Position numbers and translations under genes: made by a program. This document shows positions 1 to 5,321 of a DNA stretch of 15,393 nucleotides, one piece after another; position 1 is the stretch's first letter; every line of letters begins with the position of its first letter. Where the stretch lies: contig DFHY01000013.1 of the NCBI GenBank assembly GCA_002371345.1, forward strand, positions 21,514 through 36,906. The letters run 5' to 3'. The notes under the pieces are model-generated. The model ran no database searches, had not been told where the DNA came from, and saw nothing but the letters and a program-made list of their open reading frames with translations. This DNA comes from Lachnospiraceae bacterium UBA3711 (lineage in GTDB: Bacteria > Bacillota > Clostridia > Lachnospirales > Lachnospiraceae).

Positions 1-1052
1 CTCCTGCTGACGGTATGAATTCGGATGGAAATGTGCCTCCTGCTGACGGGATAGGTTCCGCGGAAGAAAAACCGCCCACCGACGGAATGGACCCTTCGTC
101 AGGAGATCCGCCTGGAGATGCTCAGCCGCCTGAGAACAACGGCGGGACGGCACCCTCCGATACAGGGAAGACCGGCAGTGCCGGAGGATACATGTATTTC
201 GCGGAGCAGCAGGCCGGCGGATACGTCTCTTTTGCGTTTCTGGATATAAGTAAGAATACTGCCGCGATGATCCGCATCGTGCTGATATCAGCGGCTCTGG
301 GGGCGGTGCTGTGGATTCTGATACTGTTTCTGGTGATATTTCTTTCAAAGAGAGCCATAGTTCCGATCGCGGAGAATATAGAAAAACAGCGTCAGTTTAT
401 AACCAACGCAGGTCATGAGATCAAGACTCCGCTGGCAGTGATCGTTTCAAACGTTGACGTACAGGAACTGCACGGAGGAAAGACAAAATGGCTTGACAAT
501 ATCCGCTCGCAGGCGCTTCGCCTCTCGGACCTGACTAAGCAGATGCTGACTCTTGCGAAGATGGAGGAATCAGGGACAGCGGCATTTACATCGACAACAT
601 TCGATGCGTCGCAGCTGCTTGAGGATACCGTTCGCGTTTTTCGCGAGAGTGCTTCGCTGAGAGGTATCGAGGTGCAGACGGAGATAGAACCTGGAGTGCT
701 CATACATTTTCCGAAGGAACCGTACCAGCAGATGACGGAGCTGCTCATGGATAATGCGGTTAAGTATGGAAAAGAGAATGGATATATATCTGTGTCGCTT
801 AAGCCGGAGCGCAAGCTGATACGTCTTTCATTTAAGAATAACTGTGATGCTCTTCCGGATATTGATCCTGACCGGCTCTTTGACCGGTTCTACAGATCAG
901 ATTCTTCGAGAAGCAGGCAGAGCGGCGGTTCAGGGATCGGTCTGTCCGTGGTAAGAGCGATCGCCGAGCAGGGCGGCGGAAGAGCCAGGGCCCATTTTCT
1001 TAATGATCAGGTAATAGAGTTTGAAATTGAACTGCAAAAGGGCAAATTTTAA
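1..1052 (+). CDS. Membrane sensor histidine kinase, 5'-truncated by window start
   Basis: The reading frame is open from the first complete codon (position 3), so the true start and first membrane segment lie upstream. Residues here count from the Met codon at 15. A Pro/Gly/Asp-rich extracytoplasmic stretch (about 1-58) made of 12-residue repeats is followed by a membrane helix at about 84-110. The HisKA H-box (NAGHEIKTP) has the phospho-acceptor His134. The HATPase_c N-box (LMDNAVKYG) has Asn247, the F-box (FDRFYRSD) is at 289-296 and the G2 box (GGSGIGL) at 304-310. The usual DxGxG G1 box is replaced by NNCDALPDID, a variant I recall from other Clostridia kinases. It would autophosphorylate and pass phosphate to a response regulator presumably encoded upstream. 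The next genes encode a secreted protein and HtrA, so an envelope-stress role like Bacillus CssS is an inference. The stimulus is unknown. Confidence 0.93.
   Translation, partial: PADGMNSDGNVPPADGIGSAEEKPPTDGMDPSSGDPPGDAQPPENNGGTAPSDTGKTGSAGGYMYFAEQQAGGYVSFAFLDISKNTAAMIRIVLISAALGAVLWILILFLVIFLSKRAIVPIAENIEKQRQFITNAGHEIKTPLAVIVSNVDVQELHGGKTKWLDNIRSQALRLSDLTKQMLTLAKMEESGTAAFTSTTFDASQLLEDTVRVFRESASLRGIEVQTEIEPGVLIHFPKEPYQQMTELLMDNAVKYGKENGYISVSLKPERKLIRLSFKNNCDALPDIDPDRLFDRFYRSDSSRSRQSGGSGIGLSVVRAIAEQGGGRARAHFLNDQVIEFEIELQKGKF
3..146 (+). repeat. Four 36-bp (12-codon) degenerate tandem repeats in the kinase sensor region
   Basis: Translated units are PADGMNSDGNVP (3-38), PADGIGSAEEKP (39-74), PTDGMDPSSGDP (75-110) and PGDAQPPENNGG (111-146, most diverged). 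The first two share the identical 13-mer CTCCTGCTGACGG at 1-13 and 37-49. The array runs into the window edge, so more copies may lie upstream. It encodes an acidic, proline-rich, probably unstructured extracytoplasmic segment. Confidence 0.8.
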
Positions 1053-1102
1053 CGTTCGGCTAACAATAGCCTAACGTTTGACTAATCTGCCTCCATTATA
1101 TT
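1050..1102 (+). promoter_or_regulatory. 11-bp-phased TAA-box array and promoter upstream of the secreted protein gene
   Basis: TAAC occurs at 1050, 1061 and 1072 and TAAT at 1083, an exact 11-bp period. The first box is the kinase stop codon itself. Head-to-tail repeats at 11-bp spacing are the usual layout for OmpR/PhoB-family response regulators. A -10-like TATATT lies at 1097-1102 with no good -35 at 16-18 bp, as expected for an activator-dependent promoter. Binding by the partner regulator of the upstream kinase is inferred. Confidence 0.6.
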
Positions 1103-1112
1103 GTCGATGTCA

Positions 1113-1145
1113 GGAAGCTTAATACAGCTTCCAGCCAGCTGGAAG
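1113..1145 (+). promoter_or_regulatory. Two mutually exclusive leader hairpins
   Basis: GGAAGCT (1113-1119) pairs with AGCTTCC (1126-1132) around the loop TAATAC. The second arm also forms part of CTTCCAG (1128-1134), which pairs with CTGGAAG (1139-1145) around the loop CCAG. Both are perfect 7-bp stems and they share bases 1128-1132, so only one can form at a time. They lie about 25 nt before the ribosome binding site of the secreted protein gene. No U-run follows, so this is not a plain terminator. Function is unknown. Confidence 0.45.
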
Positions 1146-1183
1146 AAACTTATGACAAGGACAATATAACGGAGGTGTTTTTT

Positions 1184-1789
1184 ATGAAGAGAAGAAATCT
1201 GATACTGGCCGGAATACTTTCTGGAAGCATGATGCTGTCGATGGGCGGTGCGATGGCTGCCGGAGCGGAAGAGACAACAGCGCAGACAGCGGTACAGGAC
1301 AGCTCGTCGGATGAGGCAGATACCGCCGCCAGTACTGCAGAGGATCAGGATACCGATCAGACAGCAGAGAGTACCAAGTCCGGAAACGACACGAAGCAGC
1401 AGGAACCGGGCGGAAAGAGGATGCCGCCTGCATTCCGTATGAGAGACAGAGCGATGCAGACACCGCCGGCCGGCCAGGCACCGCAGGATCAGCAGAATAA
1501 TAATGACGGGAACACAACCCAGCCGGAGCAGGGCAGTGAAGAAAACGCGAAACCGGATGAGAACACAAAACAGGATGAAAACACTAAGCAGGATGAGAAA
1601 ACCAGGCCGGAACTTCCTAACGGAAAGACTCCTAACGAGAATGGTGCCAGAGGATCAAAGGCGGTTTCAAGATTCTTCAAGCCGAATGAGAAGCCGGAAA
1701 CGAAACCCGACGCTGATAAGGCAGCGGATGACAGACGTGATCCGTGGGGAACAACAGACAGTGATCCGTTTGATTCTGATTTAGAATAA
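1184..1789 (+). CDS. Small secreted low-complexity protein, function unknown
   Basis: The 201-residue product starts at ATG 1184, with GGAGGTG at 1171-1177 six bases upstream. An in-frame GTG at 1175 lies inside that site and is rejected as start. Residues 1-26 form a signal peptide: basic MKRRN, a hydrophobic core rich in Gly and Met, then a likely cut after AMAAGA. The mature part is almost entirely Glu/Asp/Gln/Asn/Thr/Pro/Lys. It includes a proline-rich patch (TPPAGQAPQ) and three DENTKQ-type 6-residue repeats. There is no cysteine, transmembrane helix or sortase motif, and the C-terminus is acidic (DPFDSDLE). I do not recognise a family. It lies directly behind the kinase under a phased operator-like site, so it is probably a target of that two-component system and might be an extracellular ligand or buffer for it. 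That role is speculative. Confidence 0.8.
   Translation: MKRRNLILAGILSGSMMLSMGGAMAAGAEETTAQTAVQDSSSDEADTAASTAEDQDTDQTAESTKSGNDTKQQEPGGKRMPPAFRMRDRAMQTPPAGQAPQDQQNNNDGNTTQPEQGSEENAKPDENTKQDENTKQDEKTRPELPNGKTPNENGARGSKAVSRFFKPNEKPETKPDADKAADDRRDPWGTTDSDPFDSDLE
1556..1609 (+). repeat. 18-bp tandem repeat, three copies, within the secreted protein gene
   Basis: Units at 1556-1573, 1574-1591 and 1592-1609 encode DENTKQ, DENTKQ and DEKTRP. The differences are mostly single bases, consistent with slippage expansion in a low-complexity coding segment. Confidence 0.8.
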
Positions 1790-1817
1790 AGCACTCATAC
1801 AGAGAACGTATTAATGG

Positions 1818-1848
1818 GGTCCCGGCTCCTGTTAAGGAGACCGGGACC
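1818..1848 (+). terminator. Strong hairpin after the secreted protein gene, lacking a U-tract
   Basis: GGTCCCGG (1818-1825) pairs perfectly with CCGGGACC (1841-1848). CTCC (1826-1829) pairs with GGAG (1836-1839), leaving one bulged A and the loop TGTTAA. That gives 12 bp, mostly G-C. Neither side has a T-run, so it is not a canonical intrinsic terminator. It may be a 3'-end stabiliser or processing hairpin, or a bidirectional attenuator between this gene and htrA. Confidence 0.5.
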
Positions 1849-1896
1849 TGCTGTGCGATGAAGTATTCAAAGATATTCGCGGCTTCACACATTATC

Positions 1897-1937
1897 CATA
1901 ATTCAGTCATAATTCGTTCGAAAACCTGCTGTATCAT
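1897..1937 (+). promoter_or_regulatory. Putative htrA promoter with 11-bp-spaced direct repeats
   Basis: CATAATTC occurs at 1897-1904 and 1908-1915, start to start 11 bp. A -10-like TATCAT lies at 1932-1937. The -35 position (1909-1914) falls inside the second repeat and does not match TTGACA. This matches an activator-dependent promoter for a response regulator. About 90 nt of leader would follow before the htrA start. Confidence 0.4.
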
Positions 1938-2034
1938 GATGACAGTTTTGAGAAACAATCATCTTGAACAGCTGGGAGCGAAAGGTATTTTTGACACCGG
2001 CATCATTACGATAATGACTGAGGAGGACAGGATA

Positions 2035-3345
2035 ATGAAGAAAACGATTATAGCCGCAATGATGGCAGCGATTACGGTAGGAGCGGTTGCGGGCGGTGCC
2101 GCTACATTCTCGGCTTCTCAGGAGGACGCCCAGCTGCAGATCGCAAACGGGAGCGAAGCACAGGAAACAATTCCGGACAGTGAGGCAACACAGGATACGT
2201 CCGGAGAAGATCTGCAGACGGCAGGTGACTCAGGAGAGGAAGCGCAGAGCGTTACCGAAGTGGCGGCGGCTCTTCCGAGCGGAGACATAGCAAGATGTGA
2301 ACTTGCGGACGAAAACGGAACAGATTCGATAGCGGATATCGCTGAAAATGTCATGCCGGCGATGGTATCAATCACAAATACATCCGTACAGGAGGTTCAG
2401 GACTGGTTCCGCGGCGGAAGCTTCCAGTATGAGAGCAAGTCAGCCGGAACAGGCGTGATCATGGGTGAGAATGACTCGGAGCTTCTTATTGTATCCAACA
2501 ATCATGTGGTGGAAGGCGCGAATAAACTGGCTGTGACATTTATCAATGAGACGTCGGTCGAAGGAACAGTCAAGGGCACGGATGATAAGAATGACCTTGC
2601 GGTAGTGTCCGTGAACCTTGAGGACATCGATGATGAAACATTGAGCCTGATCAGAGTCGCGAACGCTGCAGACTCCGATGAGATCAGAGTCGGAGAGCAG
2701 GTTGTCGCGATCGGAAACGCGCTCGGCTACGGTCAGTCTGTTACCACGGGTATTGTATCGGCGCTGGGACGTGAGGTGATGGTGCGCGATACCTATGGCA
2801 TCTCGGATTATGAGGAACTGATTCAGACGGACGCTGCCATCAACGCGGGCAATTCCGGCGGAGCGCTGTTGAATATGAAGGGAGAAGTAATCGGCATTAA
2901 TTCCGTTAAGGCGAGCGCCAACGGAGTCGAGGGGATGGGCTATGCCATTCCGACAGCCAAGGCTCTGCCGATCATCCAGAATCTTATGAACCGGGAGCAG
3001 CGTGAGAAGGTTTCCGAGGAGGATGCGGCTTATATCGGAATCACCGGTGAAAATGTTGACGCAAGTGTGTCACAGCTTTACGGACTTCCGATCGGCATCT
3101 ACCTGAGTGAAGTAAGTGAGAATTCTCCGGCTTCTGACGCGGGAATGACAAAGGGAATGGTTATGACCGCATTTGACGGTATCAGTGTCGAGACAATGTC
3201 TGATCTTCAGGATCTGCTTCAGTACTATGCGGCAGGCGAGACGGTCACAGTAACCGTACAGAAAGCCGATGACAACGGAGGAGTAGTTGAGAGTGAGCTG
3301 TCCCTGACACTCGGACGCAGATCAGATTACATTAAGCTGAACTGA
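2035..3345 (+). CDS. htrA: HtrA/DegP-family secreted serine protease with one PDZ domain
   Basis: The 436-residue product starts at ATG 2035, with AGGAGG at 2021-2026. The frame extends upstream to 1858 but lacks a ribosome site there. Residues 1-32 form a signal peptide or uncleaved membrane anchor (MKKTIIAAMM onward, Ala/Gly-rich). An acidic Ser/Thr/Glu linker of about 40 residues follows. The trypsin-like domain holds His157 (SNNHVVEG), Asp187 (NDLAVVS) and Ser274 (NAGNSGGAL), the full catalytic triad. A PDZ domain occupies about 331-436, starting at AYIGITGENV. It should degrade or refold misfolded proteins at the outer face of the membrane. Clostridial and Bacillus HtrA homologues are typically controlled by envelope-stress two-component systems, and a sensor kinase lies just upstream here. 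The gene has its own leader, so it may be transcribed separately. Assignment is firm; the exact substrate set is unknown. Confidence 0.95.
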   Translation: MKKTIIAAMMAAITVGAVAGGAATFSASQEDAQLQIANGSEAQETIPDSEATQDTSGEDLQTAGDSGEEAQSVTEVAAALPSGDIARCELADENGTDSIADIAENVMPAMVSITNTSVQEVQDWFRGGSFQYESKSAGTGVIMGENDSELLIVSNNHVVEGANKLAVTFINETSVEGTVKGTDDKNDLAVVSVNLEDIDDETLSLIRVANAADSDEIRVGEQVVAIGNALGYGQSVTTGIVSALGREVMVRDTYGISDYEELIQTDAAINAGNSGGALLNMKGEVIGINSVKASANGVEGMGYAIPTAKALPIIQNLMNREQREKVSEEDAAYIGITGENVDASVSQLYGLPIGIYLSEVSENSPASDAGMTKGMVMTAFDGISVETMSDLQDLLQYYAAGETVTVTVQKADDNGGVVESELSLTLGRRSDYIKLN

Positions 3346-3411
3346 GCGGTGCAGCAATAACAGTGTATGATGTATGAAGCTTCCTGTGAAGGCCGGAATG
3401 GAGCAGACAGC

Positions 3412-3465
3412 CTGAGCTGCCAGAAGAAAGAATGGCTTATATCTGAGCTGTCAGAAGAAAGAATG
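3412..3465 (+). repeat. 23-bp direct repeat pair upstream of the SRP RNA promoter
   Basis: Copies lie at 3412-3434 and 3443-3465 (31-bp period) and differ at one base (C or T at the ninth position). Both start with CTGAGCTG and end with AGAAGAAAGAATG. The second ends four bases before the -35 box of the SRP RNA promoter. The surrounding stretch (3346-3469) has no gene and no convincing terminator for htrA. Confidence 0.75.
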
Positions 3466-3469
3466 ATAT

Positions 3470-3498
3470 TTGACAAATTCCGGCTGAGTAGGTATAGT
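3470..3498 (+). promoter_or_regulatory. Strong sigma-A-type promoter for SRP RNA
   Basis: TTGACA at 3470-3475, a 17-bp spacer, then TATAGT at 3493-3498. The predicted start near 3505 coincides with the 5' end of the closing helix of the SRP RNA. Confidence 0.88.
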
Positions 3499-3504
3499 TA
3501 CAAT

Positions 3505-3770
3505 ACCGTGCAGCCGGGGAGATAGCGGTGCCCTGTACCTGCAATCCGCTATAGCAGGGGTGATGCCGAACCGAGGCTTCTTGCCTGTAGAGCAGCGCTT
3601 CATAAGCGGCGTTGACGTCTGGGTCCTGCGCAACAGATCTCTGTGAATCGTGTCAGGTCGGGAACGGAGCAGCACTAAGCAGACCCTTCTGTGTGCCGTA
3701 GGGCTGCCTGGACTGAGTTGGCTGTGAAGAAAGCGTCTGTGGGCGGATGTCGAAGCGAGGCGCACGGGTA
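3505..3770 (+). ncRNA. ffs: Signal recognition particle RNA, large Firmicutes type
   Basis: This is about 266 nt. The Ffh-binding domain IV motif is at 3652-3673 (GTCAGGTCGGGAACGGAGC onward), with the GGAA tetraloop at 3661-3664 and the conserved asymmetric GGAGCAGCA side. The ends close by CCGTGC (3506-3511) pairing with GCACGG (3762-3767). The length leaves room for the Alu-like domain typical of Bacillus and Clostridia scRNA. The RNA forms the SRP with Ffh for co-translational membrane targeting. A strong promoter precedes it and an intrinsic terminator follows. The neighbours tadA and tRNA-Ser fit the Firmicutes tadA-scr region. Exact ends are estimated to within a few bases. Confidence 0.93.
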
Positions 3771-3779
3771 GAAAAAAAC

Positions 3780-3804
3780 AGGCAGTCCTTGTGGGCTGCC
3801 TTTT
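3780..3804 (+). terminator. Intrinsic terminator of the SRP RNA
   Basis: AGGCAGTCC (3780-3788) pairs with GGGCTGCCT (3793-3801), one G-U pair included, with the loop TTGT. It is followed by TTTT and preceded by an A-run at 3772-3778. Confidence 0.88.
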
Positions 3805-3847
3805 AGAGTGCTCTTAATATGACGGAGTGGAATTGGCTGAGGGATCG

Positions 3848-4366
3848 ATGAATAAGGAAGAGAACATAGGTCAGCATGAAAGCGGTGAAATAGACAGGCT
3901 CCGGGATGATGAGCGCTATATGCGCTTAGCCATGGCACAGGCCGGGAAAGCGATGCTTCTGGACGAGGTGCCCGTCGGCTGTGTGATCGTGCGGGAAGGA
4001 AAGGTCATCGCACGCGGATACAACCGCCGCAATACTGACAGGAGTACTATCTCACACGCCGAGATGAACGCGATCCGAAAGGCGTCGCGCAAGCTTGGCG
4101 ACTGGCGTCTGGAGGGCTGTACTATCTATGTTACCCTCGAGCCGTGCCAGATGTGTTCCGGAGCGATAGTACAGTCAAGAATCGACCGGTGCGTGATCGG
4201 TGCGATGAATCCGAAGGCAGGCTGTGCCGGCTCTGTTTTAAATCTGCTCCAGATCGCTCAGTTCAATCATCAGGTGGAGATTACGAAAGGCGTGCTCGGG
4301 GAAGAATGCGGGAAGATGCTGAACGGTTTTTTCCGGGATCTGCGTATCAGAAAGAGCCGCTTATAA
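3848..4366 (+). CDS. tadA: tRNA-specific adenosine-34 deaminase
   Basis: TadA deaminates A34 to inosine in the anticodon of tRNA-Arg(ACG), a cytoplasmic and usually essential step. The 172-residue product has the zinc motif HAE (His70, catalytic Glu72) and PCQMC (Cys100, Cys103), with the cytidine/deoxycytidylate deaminase fold in between. The SRNP-like N-terminal core begins near DERYMRLAM, and the tail NGFFRDLRIRK is typical of TadA. The start is uncertain. ATG 3848 has GAGGG at 3839-3843. TTG 3833 with GGAG at 3824-3827 and GTG 3827 are also in frame and would add 5-7 residues. The first 20 or so residues before the core are extra compared with short homologues. It lies 43 nt after the SRP RNA terminator and upstream of tRNA-Ser. 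I see no separate promoter of its own, so some read-through is possible. Confidence 0.95.
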   Translation: MNKEENIGQHESGEIDRLRDDERYMRLAMAQAGKAMLLDEVPVGCVIVREGKVIARGYNRRNTDRSTISHAEMNAIRKASRKLGDWRLEGCTIYVTLEPCQMCSGAIVQSRIDRCVIGAMNPKAGCAGSVLNLLQIAQFNHQVEITKGVLGEECGKMLNGFFRDLRIRKSRL

Positions 4367-4392
4367 TTACACCGCCTGTTCTCATTTGGCTC

Positions 4393-4420
4393 TTGAAAAG
4401 AGATAAAAATATGATACAAT
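4393..4420 (+). promoter_or_regulatory. Promoter for tRNA-Ser
   Basis: TTGAAA at 4393-4398, a 16-bp spacer and TACAAT at 4415-4420, with an extended -10 TG at 4412-4413. The start would fall about 25 nt before the mature tRNA. Confidence 0.75.
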
Positions 4421-4451
4421 AACGAAGTGTGTTCCGGAGGGAGCAGTAATT

Positions 4452-4539
4452 GGAGAGATATCGAAGTGGTCATAACGAGCCGCACTCGAAATGCGGTCGT
4501 CCTTTACTGGGCGCGTGGGTTCGAATCCCACTCTCTCCG
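4452..4539 (+). tRNA. tRNA-Ser (anticodon CGA)
   Basis: The 88-nt tRNA has acceptor arms GGAGAGA (4452-4458) and TCTCTCC (4532-4538), with discriminator G4539. The anticodon stem CCGCA/TGCGG encloses loop CTCGAAA, anticodon CGA at 4487-4489, reading UCG. The long variable arm (about 4497-4514) is the class II hallmark of serine tRNAs. The T-arm is GTGGG TTCGAAT CCCAC. CCA is not encoded. It has its own promoter and terminator. Confidence 0.96.
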
Positions 4540-4544
4540 CTGTG

Positions 4545-4600
4545 AAAACCCGCGCAGTTGATGGGAATGTATAGAACTTCCCGTAACTGCGCGGGTTTTT
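4545..4600 (+). terminator. Very strong intrinsic terminator after tRNA-Ser
   Basis: AACCCGCGCAGTT (4547-4559) pairs perfectly with AACTGCGCGGGTT (4585-4597). An inner GGGAA/TTCCC stem sits above it. TTTTT at 4596-4600 gives the U-tract, and the AAAA at 4545-4548 suggests it can also work in reverse. Confidence 0.93.
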
Positions 4601-4602
4601 AG

Positions 4603-4758
4603 CAGGAAGCGGACGAACTGCTGAAAGCGATGGCGCGGCAAAATGCAGAGGAACTGCCGAAAGCGATGGAGTGACAGGAAGCGGACGAACTGCTGAAAGT
4701 GATGGAACGGCAAAATGCAGAGGAACTGCCAAGAGCGGTGAAACGGAGATTCAGATGA
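4603..4758 (+). repeat. Tandem repeat: two 72-bp units built of four 36-bp half-units, with decayed coding frame
   Basis: CAGGAAGCGGACGAACTGCT recurs at 4603 and 4675 (72-bp period). GAACTGC recurs at 4615, 4651, 4687 and 4723 (36-bp period). In frame with 4603 the half-units read ELLKAMARQNAE, ELPKAME-stop-QEAD, ELLKVMERQNAE and ELPRAVKRRFR-stop, a helical 12-residue repeat interrupted by TGA at 4672. The final TGA (4756-4758) overlaps the ATG (4755-4757) of the next gene. No start codon with a ribosome site precedes the array. It is probably a remnant of a repeat-protein gene or, less likely, a short leader frame (ATG 4702) coupled to the next gene. Confidence 0.7.
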
Positions 4759-5306
4759 AACAGTGCACGCAAGAGCATTATGGAAATGGGCTGGTGCATA
4801 TATACTGCGGCCACGGAAAAGGAAAAACCACGTGCGCGATGGGGCTGTGCCTTAGGGCTGCCGGAGCGGGACTTAAGGTTGTTATCTATCAGTTCATGAA
4901 GGACGGACGTGCCGGCGAGAGAAGGATTCTTGAGAAGGATGAGAATGTAACCTTTCTGAATGAGGCGCGGAGTGTCAGCTTCAGCTTTCAGATGAATGAG
5001 GAACAGAAGCAGCAGGAGAGAGAACGCTACCTGGCGGATCTTGCTCACATTGAGGATTATACACGGCACGAAAACACTGATGTTCTGCTTCTGGATGAGG
5101 TTCTGTATGCAATCTCATGCGGCCTCCTCCCTGAACAGGCTCTGACAGACTTCCTGGATCACAGGCCCGGGAAGCTGGAGGTGATCCTGACCGGACGGGA
5201 GCCTTCCGCGGAAGTTATGGAACGGGCAGACTATATTTCGAGAATCGCAGAGGAGAAGCATCCTTATCAGAAGGGGATCCCGGCGAGGAAAGGAATCGAA
5301 TACTGA
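4755..5306 (+). CDS. cobO: ATP:cob(I)alamin (corrinoid) adenosyltransferase, CobA/CobO/BtuR family
   Basis: This enzyme transfers the adenosyl group of ATP to cobalt of reduced corrinoids to give adenosylcobalamin-type cofactors in the cytoplasm. The 183-residue product starts at ATG 4755 with GGAG at 4745-4748; an upstream in-frame ATG at 4671 lies inside the repeat array and is rejected. The P-loop GHGKGKTT is at residues 19-26, the variant typical of this family. HIYCGHGKGKTTCAMGL and the Walker B-like VLLLDEVLYAI match the CobO fold, and the length matches family members. It lies 15 nt upstream of the yqeC-mocA fusion, so they are likely cotranscribed. A functional link between B12 adenosylation and the selenium/molybdenum genes is not obvious and may only reflect operon packing. 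Confidence 0.9.
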   Translation: MKQCTQEHYGNGLVHIYCGHGKGKTTCAMGLCLRAAGAGLKVVIYQFMKDGRAGERRILEKDENVTFLNEARSVSFSFQMNEEQKQQERERYLADLAHIEDYTRHENTDVLLLDEVLYAISCGLLPEQALTDFLDHRPGKLEVILTGREPSAEVMERADYISRIAEEKHPYQKGIPARKGIEY

Positions 5307-5321
5307 CCACGACAGGAGCTG

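Noticed and set aside
1991..2019. TTGACA at 1991-1996 as htrA promoter
   Set aside because: No matching -10 at 16-18 bp, and the start would fall within the ribosome binding site.
4382..4732. Minus-strand frames across tRNA-Ser and the repeat
   Set aside because: The peptides VGFEPTRPV and EWDSNPRA are well-known artefacts of translating antisense tRNA-Ser; the rest translates the tandem repeat.
4615..4758. 36-bp periodic repeats resembling a CRISPR array
   Set aside because: The repeats are contiguous, without unique spacers, degenerate, and keep a coding frame; no cas genes are present.
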